Shown in pieces: positions 17,191 through 26,224 of a DNA stretch of 64,000 nt. Every line of letters starts with the position of its first letter. Within the stretch, counting starts at the first letter, position 1. The translations under genes were made by a program, and so were the position numbers. The DNA lies in the NCBI RefSeq assembly GCF_000341265.1, contig NZ_ANAE01000079.1:52424-116423 (forward strand), written 5' to 3'. The notes under the pieces were generated by a model. That model saw only the letters and a program-made list of their open reading frames with translations, was not told the origin of the DNA and did not search any database. The DNA comes from Nocardiopsis prasina DSM 43845. GTDB lineage: Bacteria; Actinomycetota; Actinomycetes; Streptosporangiales; Streptosporangiaceae.

Positions 17191-18588
17191 ATGACGAGCA
17201 ATCCCAGCGGTGCACCGGACCGGGCGACGACTCAGGCGTGGCGGGCGATCGGAGGTGCGCCGGACCTGACGGAGCGGGTCTCCCACCGGGGCGCGGGGGA
17301 CGTGCTTCCCGCCGTGCTGCCCGTGCGTGAACTGGCCCGGGCCACCGTGGGGGCGTGCTCGCTGGCCGCCGCCGAACTGCTGGCGGCGCGCAATGGCGGG
17401 CCGATCCCCCGGGCGAGTGTCGACGAGGACGCGGTGGCCACCTCCTTCATCAGCGAACGCCACCTGTTGGTGGACGGCCGCGCGCTGACCCCCTTCGCCT
17501 CGCACTCCGGCTTCTGGCCGGCCGCTGACGGCTGGGTGCGCACCCACGCGAACTACCCCCACCACCGTGCCCGACTGCTGGCCGCTCTGGGACTGGACGA
17601 GGGCACGGGGCCGGAGGGGCTCGCCGAGAGGTTGGCCTCGCTGTCCGCGCACGACATCCAGGAGCGGGTGTACGCCGAGGGCGGCCTGGCGGTCGCCGTG
17701 GCACCCGTGCCCGGAGAGGACGGGGAACCCGGGGCCCCGGGGGGATTTCGCGCGGCCGGGCTCCCGCTGGCTGAGGGCGAGGCCGTGGGCCCGGCGGGCG
17801 GGCGCCGCCTGCCCCGGGCGGAGCTGCCCGCCAGCGGGGTGCGCGTGCTGGACCTGACCCGGGTCATCGCCGGACCGGTCGCCACCCGCACCCTCGCGCT
17901 ACGGGGCGCCGACGTGCTGCGGGTGGACTCCCCGGGCCTGGAGGAGGACCCCGACAGCCACACCGACACCGGGATGGGCAAACGGTCCACCCTGCTGGAC
18001 CTGGGCACGGCCGAGGGTCGGAGCACCTTCGAGACGCTGTTGGACTCCGCCGACACGGTGGTGACCGGATACCGGCCGGGCGGGCTCGACCGCCACGGTC
18101 TGGTCGCGCAGGAGCTGATCGCCCGCCGTCCCGGGCTGGTCGTCGCCCAGCTGTGCGCCTGGGGATGGTCGGGGCCGTGGGCCGACCGGAGGGGGTTCGA
18201 CAGCCTGGTCCAGGCGGCGAGCGGGATCGCGGCGATCGAGGCCGGTCCCGAGGGGCGTCCGGGCGCGCTGCCCGCACAGGCCCTGGACCACGGCACCGGT
18301 TACCTGCTGGCCGCCGGAGTGCTGCGGGCCCTCACCGAACGGCAGGAGGACGGCCGGGGGAGGCACCTGCGGTTCTCCCTCGCGGGTACCGCCGCGTGGC
18401 TGATGAACGACATCGCCCCGGAACCGGTGGAGGGCGGCGGGTACGAGCCCGCCGACTGGCTCACCGAGTCCGCGTCCGCGTACGGCACGCTGCGCCACGC
18501 GCTCCCACCGGTCTCCTACGAGGGAGGGCCCGCCAACTGGGCCCACGCGTCCACGCGGTGGGGCGGTGACCCGGCGGTCTGGCTCTGA
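17191..18588 (+). CDS. CoA transferase (class III, CaiB/BaiF family)
   Basis: A 465-residue class III CoA transferase. The typical core starts near residue 220 with GVRVLDLTRVIAGPVATRTL and LRGADVLRVD, followed by GMGKRSTLLDL and the CaiB-like loops around GFDSLVQAASGIAA. The first ~200 residues form a second, degenerate transferase-like half (ELARATVGACSLAAAELL), so the chain is a tandem arrangement seen in some actinobacterial members. It moves CoA between an unidentified pair of organic acids. The ATG at 17191 gives the expected start. Confidence 0.88.
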   Translation: MTSNPSGAPDRATTQAWRAIGGAPDLTERVSHRGAGDVLPAVLPVRELARATVGACSLAAAELLAARNGGPIPRASVDEDAVATSFISERHLLVDGRALTPFASHSGFWPAADGWVRTHANYPHHRARLLAALGLDEGTGPEGLAERLASLSAHDIQERVYAEGGLAVAVAPVPGEDGEPGAPGGFRAAGLPLAEGEAVGPAGGRRLPRAELPASGVRVLDLTRVIAGPVATRTLALRGADVLRVDSPGLEEDPDSHTDTGMGKRSTLLDLGTAEGRSTFETLLDSADTVVTGYRPGGLDRHGLVAQELIARRPGLVVAQLCAWGWSGPWADRRGFDSLVQAASGIAAIEAGPEGRPGALPAQALDHGTGYLLAAGVLRALTERQEDGRGRHLRFSLAGTAAWLMNDIAPEPVEGGGYEPADWLTESASAYGTLRHALPPVSYEGGPANWAHASTRWGGDPAVWL

Positions 18589-18609
18589 GCGGGGTGCTCC
18601 GTCCGGGGA

Positions 18610-20967
18610 TCAGCGGGTCGGGACCGTGAACTCCTCCACGGGCTCCAGACCCCCGTCCAGAAGCGTGAGCCGGTCTCCCGAACCGTCCAGAGGGAAGGTG
18701 GTCACGAGGACGCTGTCGTCGTCCGGGAAGGCCGACAGGGAGACGTACTCCAGCTCTGAGTCGCCCTGCGCCACGACCTCGCCCTCCGCGTCCCAGGCGA
18801 CGAGGAAGCTGCTGTTTCGGCCGGCGTCGTGGCCCGAGGCGAGGATGAGGTTCCCGCCGTCGCCCACGGACACCTCCCTCACCCTGGCGTTCGTGCTCCG
18901 GATGTGTTCGGGCAGCCGGAACGTCGTGGGGCCCTCCTCGGACCGGACGTCCCACAGCGCCACCCCGCTCTCCGTGCCGGAGACGACGAACCCGCCCCTG
19001 ATCTCCGTCGCGTCCCTGAGCTCACGGGACCACCGCCGGAGTTCCGGGACGTCGGGGCGCGGATCTCCTGTGGCCGCGTCCCACACCGCGACGCCGTTGT
19101 CCAGGGCGGCGACCAGCAGGTCCCCGTCGGGGGAGGTCCCCACGTCCAGGATCGACCCCTGCCAACCGGTGCCCGTGGCCTCGGGTACCTCGACGCTGTA
19201 GAGCTCTTCGCCGTCGTCCACGCGGTAGGCGGTCACCGAGTTCTCGGACTGGCCGTTCTCCCCGAAGTACACAGTCCCGCCGTCAGGGGAGAGGGAGAAG
19301 TATCCGCCGTCACCGGCGTCGGGCAGCTCCACCACATGACGCTCGGAATCCTCCAGGCCCCACACGTGGATGGCGGCCGACCCGTCGTTGGCGGACTTCA
19401 CCGCCTTGCTGGCCAGGAAGGAGCCGTCGGGGGTGGTCGCCAACCGTGAATAGCTGAAGGTGAAGTTCTCATCGGTGTTGGTGAGCCGCTCGACCGCACG
19501 AGTCTCGTCCGCCTCGAAGACGTTCACGCCCGCCGAGGAGAGCGTCGCGAAGCGGCCGGTCCCGCCGAGGTGGACGGTGTCCTTGAAACCGCTGTACTGC
19601 CTGGTCGGCTCGCTGGGGGTACGGCTCGGTGTCGGGGTGGGAGTGGCGCTGGACTCACTTGTCTGGACGCTCCCCACAGTTTCGTCCCGTGGCGCGCTCT
19701 GCTCCGCACTGTTGACGACCAACGCCACGACGGCGACCGCGATGACGGCTGCGGTGCCGACCTTCCAGGGTCCCCACGAGCCGGGCTCCTCCGGGGACGG
19801 GACCTGCTCGGCAGCCTTCGCAGGCGAGGCGGGGGCCCCGGCGCTGCCCGACACGCTCCTCCGTGTGGCCTCCGCGGCGCCCTTCCCGGGTTCGTCCGGC
19901 TCGGGCCCCGGTTCGGGCGTCTCCGGCTGATCCGGTGCCGAGTCGGTGTCCTCGGCCCGGGACTCCCTGGACTCCTCGGCGGATTCCGCCTCCGGGGCCT
20001 CTCCGGAGGCTTCGACCGTCGGGACGACTGCCGGGGCCTCCTGCGCGGCCAGCTCACCGGTCACGGCCAGGGTCGGGACGATCCTGGTGTCGGCGACCGT
20101 GCGCAGGACCCTGGTGGCGACCGCCTCGGGCAGCCACTCCGTGGGGTCGTCGTCGCCGCGGGGCAACGCGGTTCCGGCCAGTCCGGCCAGGACGGTGCCC
20201 AGCACCGGCCGGTCGCCGGGGTCCTTGGCCAGGCACGCCGTGACCAGCGGGCGCAGGGCGTCCGGCACCCCGGTCAGGTCCGGTTCCTCGTTGACCACCC
20301 GGTAGAGCTGCGCGGGGGCGTTGCCCGTGCCGAAGGGCTGGCGGCCGGTGGCGGTGAACAACAGCAGCCCGCCGAAGGAGAACAGGTCACTGCGGGAGTC
20401 GACGACCGCTCCCACCGCCTGCTCAGGTGACATGAACGCGGGCGTGCCCAGGGTCTGCCCGGTGCGGGTGAGCTGGGTGGCGTCGGCGGCGCGGGCGATC
20501 CCGAAGTCGATCACCTGGGGGCCGCGCGGCGAGAGCAGGACGTTGCTGGGTTTGAGGTCGCGGTGGATCAGCCCCACGCCGTGGATGGCGGCCAGGGCCT
20601 CGGCCAGGCCCGCCGCCAGGGCCCGCAGTGAGTCCTCGGGGAAGGGGCCGCTGTCGCGCACCGCGTCGTGCAGGGAGGGTCCGGGGACGTACTCGGTGGC
20701 CAGCCAGGGGCGCGGGCCGTCGGTGTCCGCGGACAGGACCCGGGCGGTGTAGGGGCCCCGCACCCGTCGGGCCAGATCGACCTCGCTGGCGAAGCGCGCG
20801 CGGAACTCGCGGTCCCCGGCGTACTCGGGGCGGATGACCTTCACCGCGGCCAGGTCGTCCCCGGCGGAGACCGCGAGGAACACGACGCCCATGCCGCCCT
20901 CGCCCACGCGTCGGAGCAGTCGGAAGTCTCCGAGCTCTCGGGGGTCGTCGGTGTGCAGCGGTTCCAC
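18610..20967 (-). CDS. Ser/Thr protein kinase with C-terminal propeller-like sensor
   Basis: A 785-residue Hanks-type kinase. The glycine loop VGEGGMGVVFLA is at 21-32, the ATP-anchoring Lys at 43, the catalytic loop HRDLKPSN at 135-142 (Asp137) and DFG at 154-156; all are intact. A Pro/Glu-rich juxtamembrane linker of about 120 residues precedes one membrane helix (TAAVIAVAVVALVV, near 400-415). The extracellular part has repeated WD40-like strands, for example TTPDGSFLASKAV and FSLSPDGGTVYFGENG, probably a beta-propeller. It likely senses an external cue and phosphorylates cytoplasmic targets. The Rsm22-like gene lies 64 bp upstream on the same strand. Confidence 0.93.
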   Translation of the reverse strand: MEPLHTDDPRELGDFRLLRRVGEGGMGVVFLAVSAGDDLAAVKVIRPEYAGDREFRARFASEVDLARRVRGPYTARVLSADTDGPRPWLATEYVPGPSLHDAVRDSGPFPEDSLRALAAGLAEALAAIHGVGLIHRDLKPSNVLLSPRGPQVIDFGIARAADATQLTRTGQTLGTPAFMSPEQAVGAVVDSRSDLFSFGGLLLFTATGRQPFGTGNAPAQLYRVVNEEPDLTGVPDALRPLVTACLAKDPGDRPVLGTVLAGLAGTALPRGDDDPTEWLPEAVATRVLRTVADTRIVPTLAVTGELAAQEAPAVVPTVEASGEAPEAESAEESRESRAEDTDSAPDQPETPEPGPEPDEPGKGAAEATRRSVSGSAGAPASPAKAAEQVPSPEEPGSWGPWKVGTAAVIAVAVVALVVNSAEQSAPRDETVGSVQTSESSATPTPTPSRTPSEPTRQYSGFKDTVHLGGTGRFATLSSAGVNVFEADETRAVERLTNTDENFTFSYSRLATTPDGSFLASKAVKSANDGSAAIHVWGLEDSERHVVELPDAGDGGYFSLSPDGGTVYFGENGQSENSVTAYRVDDGEELYSVEVPEATGTGWQGSILDVGTSPDGDLLVAALDNGVAVWDAATGDPRPDVPELRRWSRELRDATEIRGGFVVSGTESGVALWDVRSEEGPTTFRLPEHIRSTNARVREVSVGDGGNLILASGHDAGRNSSFLVAWDAEGEVVAQGDSELEYVSLSAFPDDDSVLVTTFPLDGSGDRLTLLDGGLEPVEEFTVPTR

Positions 20968-21031
20968 AGGGCTTCGTTTCCAGACTCGGGGGGCGCTCGC
21001 CGAAGCGTAACGGACGCGCCCCCGGGCACCC

Positions 21032-22030
21032 TCAGTGGCCGGGTTCCTCCGGGGGCGGCCAGGCGTCGCCCCACTCGGCCTTGCGGGCCGCGCGGTAGGT
21101 CTGCCCCTGGCGCTTGGACACCACCCGTTCCTCGATCCCGGGGCCGGAGGTGCACAGGCTCAGCGAGACCAGGCCCTTGCGCTTCTGGGGGTGGCGCAGG
21201 ACGCGGTTGGCGGGGCGGTCCACGGGGTCGCTGGTGGCGGCCACGAACGAGAACTTCTCGTCCTCGAACCCCAGCGTGCCGAACTTGAGCCTGCGCTGGA
21301 TGCCGGAGCGGTTGAGCCGCTCGGAGAAGTGGCACCAGTCGTCGCCGGGAGCGATGGGGCAGGCTCCACTGTGGGGGCAGGGCGCGGCCACGGTCATCCC
21401 CTCCGCCAGGAGGTGCGCGCGGGCGGAGATGACGCGTGCGTACCCCTCGGGGGTGCCGGGTTCGATCAGCACGACCGTCCTGGCCCGCTTGGCCAGGGAG
21501 CGCACGACCTCCTCCTGGACCTGCTGGGTGAGCTCGTTGAGCACGTACGACATGGTGGCCAGGTCCACGCGCGGGCCGTCCGGGACCGCGCCGGTGAGCC
21601 GGAAGCGTTCCCACACCGAGCCGCTGACCGCCGGAGCCGTGGACCTGCGGGCGATCCGCTTGCCCAGGCTGATGGCGGGGGCCGACTGCTCCAGGACGGT
21701 GGTGGAGCGCAGGGACGGCCAGGCGGAGGAGGCGGCCCACACGGCGGCGCCCATGCCGCCGCCGACGTCCAGATGGGTGGCGGGGGAGAACCCCGGCATC
21801 GAGGCGGCGGCGGTCCCGAAGGCGGCCTCAGCGGCGGTGAAGGTGGCGGGGAGCCGGTAGGCGGCGTAGGCGACGACGTCGGTGTCCGAGGCCAGGACCA
21901 GGTCCTGGGGGTCGACCCTGCCCCGGTACTTCTTCATGAGTTCCTGGACCGACGCGGCCAGCGCGTGTTCGTTGGCCCCGCTGGCGACGCTGTCGATCGC
22001 CGCGAAGAGTTCGCTGTTCAGATTCCCCAT
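21032..22030 (-). CDS. Rsm22-like class I SAM methyltransferase
   Basis: A 332-residue Rsm22-family protein, related to mitochondrial ribosome assembly factors. The SAM-binding region ATHLDVGGGMGAAVWA is near 86-101. The probable iron-sulfur/zinc Cys cluster is CPHSGACPI with WCHFSERLNRS near 212-235. The bacterial function is unproven. Candidate roles are rRNA methylation or small-subunit assembly. The ATG at 22030 is preferred over longer in-frame extensions because the preceding region reads as non-coding. It probably forms a transcription unit with the downstream kinase gene. Confidence 0.88.
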   Translation of the reverse strand: MGNLNSELFAAIDSVASGANEHALAASVQELMKKYRGRVDPQDLVLASDTDVVAYAAYRLPATFTAAEAAFGTAAASMPGFSPATHLDVGGGMGAAVWAASSAWPSLRSTTVLEQSAPAISLGKRIARRSTAPAVSGSVWERFRLTGAVPDGPRVDLATMSYVLNELTQQVQEEVVRSLAKRARTVVLIEPGTPEGYARVISARAHLLAEGMTVAAPCPHSGACPIAPGDDWCHFSERLNRSGIQRRLKFGTLGFEDEKFSFVAATSDPVDRPANRVLRHPQKRKGLVSLSLCTSGPGIEERVVSKRQGQTYRAARKAEWGDAWPPPEEPGH

Positions 22031-22118
22031 GCGTGTTTCTTCTCGATCGCCGTTACCAGCGCATCCTATCCGCCGCCCCCACCCGGGCCGGGCGGTGAGC
22101 GGAGCGCGACGCGAGGGC

Positions 22119-22925
22119 TCAGGTGTCCCTGCGGGACTCGGCCTGGGCGATGGCGGAGCGGCAGGTGCGGGCCAGGGAACGGTGGTTGGAGAGGCGCTCC
22201 AGCAGGCCGTAGGGGCTGAGGGGGCCGGAAGGGGCATCGCCGGTGGGGCCGCCCTCGGACTCGGTGACCAGGAGGGTGTCCCCGGTGAGCGCGCCCCGGC
22301 GGGACCACCGCTCCCACCGCTCGAAGTCCGGGCTGTACTGGTGCGCGAACACGAAGGCGGGTTCGCCCCTTCCCTCCAGAGGGGCGCCGCCACGCGCCCA
22401 CAGGGTGAGGCCGCCGCTGCTGGACCACTCCTTGGCCGTGACCACCTCGACCTCCGGGCGGCCCGAGCGGTCGCGCACGAGCAGGGCGTCCTCGGCGCGG
22501 GTCCGGGGGTGCAGTTCGCGCTGCTCCTCGACCGAGGTCAGGGAGACGATCAGGCGCGGCACCCACCACCAGTTCTCCCGGCGCGCGATCAGGCTGTCCG
22601 CGCGCAGCCGTGTGGGCGGGTGCTTGATCGCCTCCTGTTCCACCAGGTGCTCCACGAACTCGGAGCCGTCGAGGTCCTCGACCACTTCGACCGGGCCGGT
22701 CCCGACCACCGCCGAACGCCCGCCCGCGTCCTGCGCGCTCACGCTGAAGGCGACGGTCCGGCCCCTGAGCGAGAGGGCGGTTCCGGCCATCGAGTAGGGC
22801 AGGGCGACACACGGGGTGTCACGCCACATGAGTGGAACCACGGGAATACCCGAAGGGCCGGAAGACGAGGTCCAGGAGAGTTCGGCGACGGTGGATCGCT
22901 GCCAAACCGTGATCAGTTCTGTCAA
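22119..22925 (-). CDS. Hypothetical, possible split-barrel flavin-binding protein
   Basis: A 268-residue soluble protein. The segment AELSWTSSSGPSGIPVVPLM resembles the first strands of pyridoxamine-phosphate-oxidase-like split barrels, which bind FMN, F420 or haem. The remainder has no motif I can name. The start is a TTG eight bases after a good -10 box (TATAAG), so the message would be nearly leaderless. It lies upstream of the Rsm22-like gene on the same strand with an 88-bp gap. Treat the function as unknown. Confidence 0.65.
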   Translation of the reverse strand: MTELITVWQRSTVAELSWTSSSGPSGIPVVPLMWRDTPCVALPYSMAGTALSLRGRTVAFSVSAQDAGGRSAVVGTGPVEVVEDLDGSEFVEHLVEQEAIKHPPTRLRADSLIARRENWWWVPRLIVSLTSVEEQRELHPRTRAEDALLVRDRSGRPEVEVVTAKEWSSSGGLTLWARGGAPLEGRGEPAFVFAHQYSPDFERWERWSRRGALTGDTLLVTESEGGPTGDAPSGPLSPYGLLERLSNHRSLARTCRSAIAQAESRRDT

Positions 22926-22933
22926 GGTCAGGC

Positions 22934-22961
22934 CTTATATGTGAGGAATGCCGCATGTTAA
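22934..22961 (-). promoter_or_regulatory. Sigma-70-like promoter, near-leaderless
   Basis: On the minus strand TTAACA (22961-22956) and TATAAG (22939-22934) are separated by 16 bp. The TTG start of the split-barrel-like gene begins only eight bases after the -10 box, so transcription would begin almost at the start codon. Confidence 0.5.
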
Positions 22962-23076
22962 TTTCTGGTGACTTTAACCCATACTCCGAATCGGCCGCGA
23001 CCCCCCAGGTGACGAGCACGGACAGAGGGGGCGCGGTGACGACTTGGACCCGGAGCGTGAAAGGTAGGCCTCGGCC

Positions 23077-24849
23077 ATGCCCGCAGCCCTAGTCCTACTC
23101 GCGTCGGTGGCGGTGTTTGCCGTTGGCTACCGTTACTATTCGCGATATTTGACAGAGAAGGTGTACGCGCTCGACCCCGGGTACATCACCCCGGCGCACA
23201 CCTACAAGGACGGCGTCGATTTCGTTCCGACGAATCGTCACATCGTTTTCAGCCACCACTTCATCTCGGTGGCGGGTGCCGCGCCCATCGTCGGTCCGGC
23301 CGTCGCGGTCTTCTGGGGCTGGGGCCCCGCGCTCGCGTGGATCCTGCTCGGTACCGTCTTCGCGGCGGGTGTGCACGACTTCGGCGCCTTGGTGGTGTCG
23401 GTCCGGCACAAGGCCCGCAGCATCGGCACCCTCGCGGGCGAGGTCATCAGCAAGCGTTCCCGCACGCTCTTCCTGGTGATCATCTTCTTCCTGCTGACCA
23501 TGGTGAACGCGGTGTTCGCGGTGGTCATCTCGAACCTGTTCGTGAACTACCCGGCGGCCGTGCTGCCGGTGCTGATCGAGATCCCGCTGGCGATCGCGGT
23601 CGGTCAGATCGTCTACAAGAGGCGCACTGCGGCTCTGGTGCCGTCGATCATCGCGCTGGCCCTGGTCTACGTGTGCATCCCGCTCGGCGTGATGTTCCCG
23701 ATCGACATCACCGGCGTCTCCGAGGCCATGGGGATGACCCCCAACACGGTGTGGGTCATCCTGCTGTTCGTGTACGCGTTCGTGGCCTCCCGCATCCCGG
23801 TGTGGATGCTGCTCCAGCCGCGCGACTACATCAACCTGCACCAGATGATGCTGGCCTTCGTGGTCATCGGCCTCGGTGTGATCGTCGGCTGGGACACGAT
23901 CGTCGCCCCGGTGATCAACAGTGACGTTCCCGCGGGCTCCCCGCCCTGGTTCCCGCTGCTGTTCGTCACCATCGCCTGCGGCGCCATCTCCGGTTTCCAC
24001 AGCCTCGTGGCGTCGGGGACCACGGCCAAGCAGATCGACAAGGAGACCGACTCCCGGATGGTCGGTTACCTGGGTGCGGCCGGTGAGGGCACGCTCGCGG
24101 TCTGCTCGATCCTGGCCTGCACCGCCGGTGTCGTCGCCGCCTCGGCCTCCCCGCTGGCGGACTGGCGCGGGCTCTACAGCGACTTCGGCTCCGCGTCCGC
24201 CGGTGCCACCGGCAACTTCGTCGAGGGTGTCGGCCAGTTCGCCAACAACATCGGCGTCCCGCTGGAGATCGGCGTCATCTTCGCGGTGGTCGTGGTGGTC
24301 AGCTTCGCCGCCACCACCATGGACACCGGTGTGCGCCTCCAGCGCTACATCGTCCAGGAGATCGCGGAGATCGTCCGCTTCCGTCCGCTGGCGCGCAACC
24401 TCACCGCAGCCACCCTGGTCGCCTCGATCGTCCCGCTGTGCCTGGCGCTCATCCCGGGCGACTTCGCCTTCGGTACCCTGTGGCAGCTGTTCGGTACCAC
24501 CAACCAGCTCACCGCCGGGCTCGCGCTCGCGGTGATCGCGGTGTGGGTGACCAAGCGCGGGCGCAACCCGCTGGCGATCCTCATCCCGCTGCTCTTCCTG
24601 CTGGTGATGACCTCGTGGGCGCTGATCGTCAACCTGGTCGCGTTCCTGAAGTCGGACTCTCTGATCGACCTGTTCCTGCTGGCCCCGCTGGACTTCGTCA
24701 TCTTCGCGCTGGCGATCTGGCTGGTCGTCGAGGCCGGTCTCGCCCTGCGCAAGGCCTTCGCCGCCCGCCGGGCCGGTGAGCTCCCCGAGGCCGACGACGC
24801 CGGGGCGGCCCCGTCCGAGGGCACCGCCCCCGACGCGAAGGAGAAGTAA
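23077..24849 (+). CDS. cstA: Carbon starvation protein CstA
   Basis: A 590-residue membrane transporter with about 15 hydrophobic segments. Enterobacterial relatives (CstA, BtsT) import pyruvate and/or peptides during starvation. The family opening YYSRYLTEKVYALDPGYITP, then FSHHFISVAGAAPIVGP and FGTTNQLTAGLALAV, are unmistakable. The C-terminal 30 residues are acidic and cytoplasmic. An AGGTAGG site precedes the ATG. It is followed after four bases by the Cys-Cys-stop gene and then an ArsA/Get3-type ATPase. Confidence 0.96.
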   Translation: MPAALVLLASVAVFAVGYRYYSRYLTEKVYALDPGYITPAHTYKDGVDFVPTNRHIVFSHHFISVAGAAPIVGPAVAVFWGWGPALAWILLGTVFAAGVHDFGALVVSVRHKARSIGTLAGEVISKRSRTLFLVIIFFLLTMVNAVFAVVISNLFVNYPAAVLPVLIEIPLAIAVGQIVYKRRTAALVPSIIALALVYVCIPLGVMFPIDITGVSEAMGMTPNTVWVILLFVYAFVASRIPVWMLLQPRDYINLHQMMLAFVVIGLGVIVGWDTIVAPVINSDVPAGSPPWFPLLFVTIACGAISGFHSLVASGTTAKQIDKETDSRMVGYLGAAGEGTLAVCSILACTAGVVAASASPLADWRGLYSDFGSASAGATGNFVEGVGQFANNIGVPLEIGVIFAVVVVVSFAATTMDTGVRLQRYIVQEIAEIVRFRPLARNLTAATLVASIVPLCLALIPGDFAFGTLWQLFGTTNQLTAGLALAVIAVWVTKRGRNPLAILIPLLFLLVMTSWALIVNLVAFLKSDSLIDLFLLAPLDFVIFALAIWLVVEAGLALRKAFAARRAGELPEADDAGAAPSEGTAPDAKEK

Positions 24850-24853
24850 CACC

Positions 24854-25135
24854 GTGGACCCGACGGGTGCGCTCTCCCGCGTGCGTGACGCCTGGAAACG
24901 GCTGGAGGCCTTCCACGACGAGGTCTTCGCCTCGCGCTGGCGTCAGGAACTGCGCAGGGAGGCGCGCACCCAGGAGGACACCCTGCGGGCCCTTCTGCTC
25001 CTCGAGACCCTGGGAGTGGAGGGGCCCGTCTCCTATGAGACCCTCGACCTCATCCCGTACATGGTGGCCGACCTGCACGAGTGGCACCAGCGCATGGGGC
25101 GGGACGATCTGGGCGGACCGGGGGTGTGCTGTTGA
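24854..25135 (+). CDS. Small CstA-associated protein ending in Cys-Cys (cory-CC-star type)
   Basis: A 93-residue soluble helical protein whose last residues are GGPGVCC, immediately followed by the stop. It matches what I remember of the actinobacterial family named cory-CC-star. The GTG start lies four bases after the cstA stop, so the two are co-translated. In Enterobacteria, CstA/BtsT are paired with the unrelated-looking small proteins YbdD/YjiX, which also end in Cys-Cys. That suggests an analogous partner subunit here. The core has RWRQELRREARTQED and SYETLDLIPYMVADLHEWHQ. The role of the terminal thiols is unknown. Confidence 0.85.
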   Translation: MDPTGALSRVRDAWKRLEAFHDEVFASRWRQELRREARTQEDTLRALLLLETLGVEGPVSYETLDLIPYMVADLHEWHQRMGRDDLGGPGVCC

Positions 25136-26067
25136 GGTTCGGCCGAGAACGCCGTGAGCGAGTGGACCCCGACCCCTCGGAGGCCCCCATCGTCTTCTTC
25201 GGCGGCAAGGGCGGGGTCGGCAAGACGACCATGGCCGCCGCACACGCGCTGGGCCTGGCTGACGCCGGGCTGCGCACCCTCCTGGTGTCCACCGACCCCG
25301 CGCACTCGCTGGGCGACGCGCTGGACCTGCCCCTGGGAGACCGTCCGGTGCGGGTCTGCGAGAACCTGTGGGCCCGCGAACCCGACGCGGACGCCGCCCT
25401 GCGCCGCAGGGTCCAGAAGATCGGAGACGACGCCAGCGCCGCTCTGCCCAGGGAGATCCTGCCCGCCGTCACCCGCCACCTGGACCACGCGGCCGCCGGT
25501 CCGGGCATGGCCGAGTCTGCTCTGGCCGACCTGCTGATGGACGCCATGGAGGAGGTTCCCGGCACGTGGGACCGTCTCGTGGTGGACAGCGCCCCCACCG
25601 GCCATCTGCTGCGCCTGCTCGAGCTGCCCGAACTGCTCACCCCGTGGGTCCAGGGGTTGGTGCGCCAGCGTGAGCGGGCCGTGGACGCCGATCGCTTCGC
25701 CGTGGGAGTGGTGGGCGGCGGTGGCGACGGCGCCCCGGACGATCCCCTCTTGGAGAAGCTGCACGCACGTCGGCGCAAGCTGGAACGGGCCGCCGCGCGC
25801 CTGCGTGAGGACGCCCAGGTCCGGCTCGTGCTGGTGCCGCGCCGCATGGTGCTGGCCGAGACGGACCGCGCCGCGGCCCAGCTCGAGCGGACCGGCTTCC
25901 GGCTGGGCCGGGTGATCGTCAACCAGGTCCCGGAGGACGTGGACCCCGAGGTCCTGGGTGCCGTCCGGGACCGCTTCGCCGCGCACGGCACGGTGGAGCT
26001 TCCCCTGAGCGCCTCGGAGCCCATCGGCCCCGAGGCCCTGCGCGCCCTGGTCGCCCGGCTCGGCTGA
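25126..26067 (+). CDS. ArsA/Get3-family ATPase
   Basis: A ~313-residue SIMIBI-class ATPase. The deviant Walker A GGKGGVGKTT is near residues 26-35, switch I STDPAHSLGDAL follows, and the ArsA/Get3 motif VVDSAPTGHLLRLLELPEL is near 152-170. There is no Get3 CxxC zinc motif and no arsenite Cys triad, so it is neither a standard Get3 nor an arsenite pump ATPase. The start is uncertain: GTG at 25126 or TTG at 25132, the latter overlapping the upstream stop (TTGA). It probably acts with the CC-tail protein and CstA, perhaps in membrane insertion or gating. Confidence 0.9.
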   Translation: MLLRFGRERRERVDPDPSEAPIVFFGGKGGVGKTTMAAAHALGLADAGLRTLLVSTDPAHSLGDALDLPLGDRPVRVCENLWAREPDADAALRRRVQKIGDDASAALPREILPAVTRHLDHAAAGPGMAESALADLLMDAMEEVPGTWDRLVVDSAPTGHLLRLLELPELLTPWVQGLVRQRERAVDADRFAVGVVGGGGDGAPDDPLLEKLHARRRKLERAAARLREDAQVRLVLVPRRMVLAETDRAAAQLERTGFRLGRVIVNQVPEDVDPEVLGAVRDRFAAHGTVELPLSASEPIGPEALRALVARLG

Positions 26068-26090
26068 CCAGCACTCCGCCGCCTGACCCT

Positions 26091-26117
26091 GACGCCCCCG
26101 GCACCGCCGGGGGCGTC
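26091..26117 (+). terminator. Terminator of the cstA operon
   Basis: GACGCCCCCGGC and GCCGGGGGCGTC form a perfect 12-bp stem with a 3-base loop, 23 bp after the ATPase stop, followed by a pyrimidine-rich CTCCGTTTCC. Confidence 0.85.
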
Positions 26118-26224
26118 CTCCGTTTCCCCGGATACCTCTCTGGGCCGGCGGCCACGCTCCGTCCTTTTGCGCTAACAGAGATCGGATCATCGCAGACTTT
26201 TGTCGATTGCCATCAAAAAGGTTA

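Noticed and set aside
23095..24852. 585-codon minus-strand open frame opposite cstA
   Set aside because: Mirror of a highly conserved transporter; charged low-complexity product (Asp/His/Gln/Arg) without motifs.
25126..26067. Arsenite efflux ATPase (ArsA)
   Set aside because: Single-domain, lacks the arsenite-binding cysteines, has no arsB/arsR nearby, and is embedded in the cstA operon.
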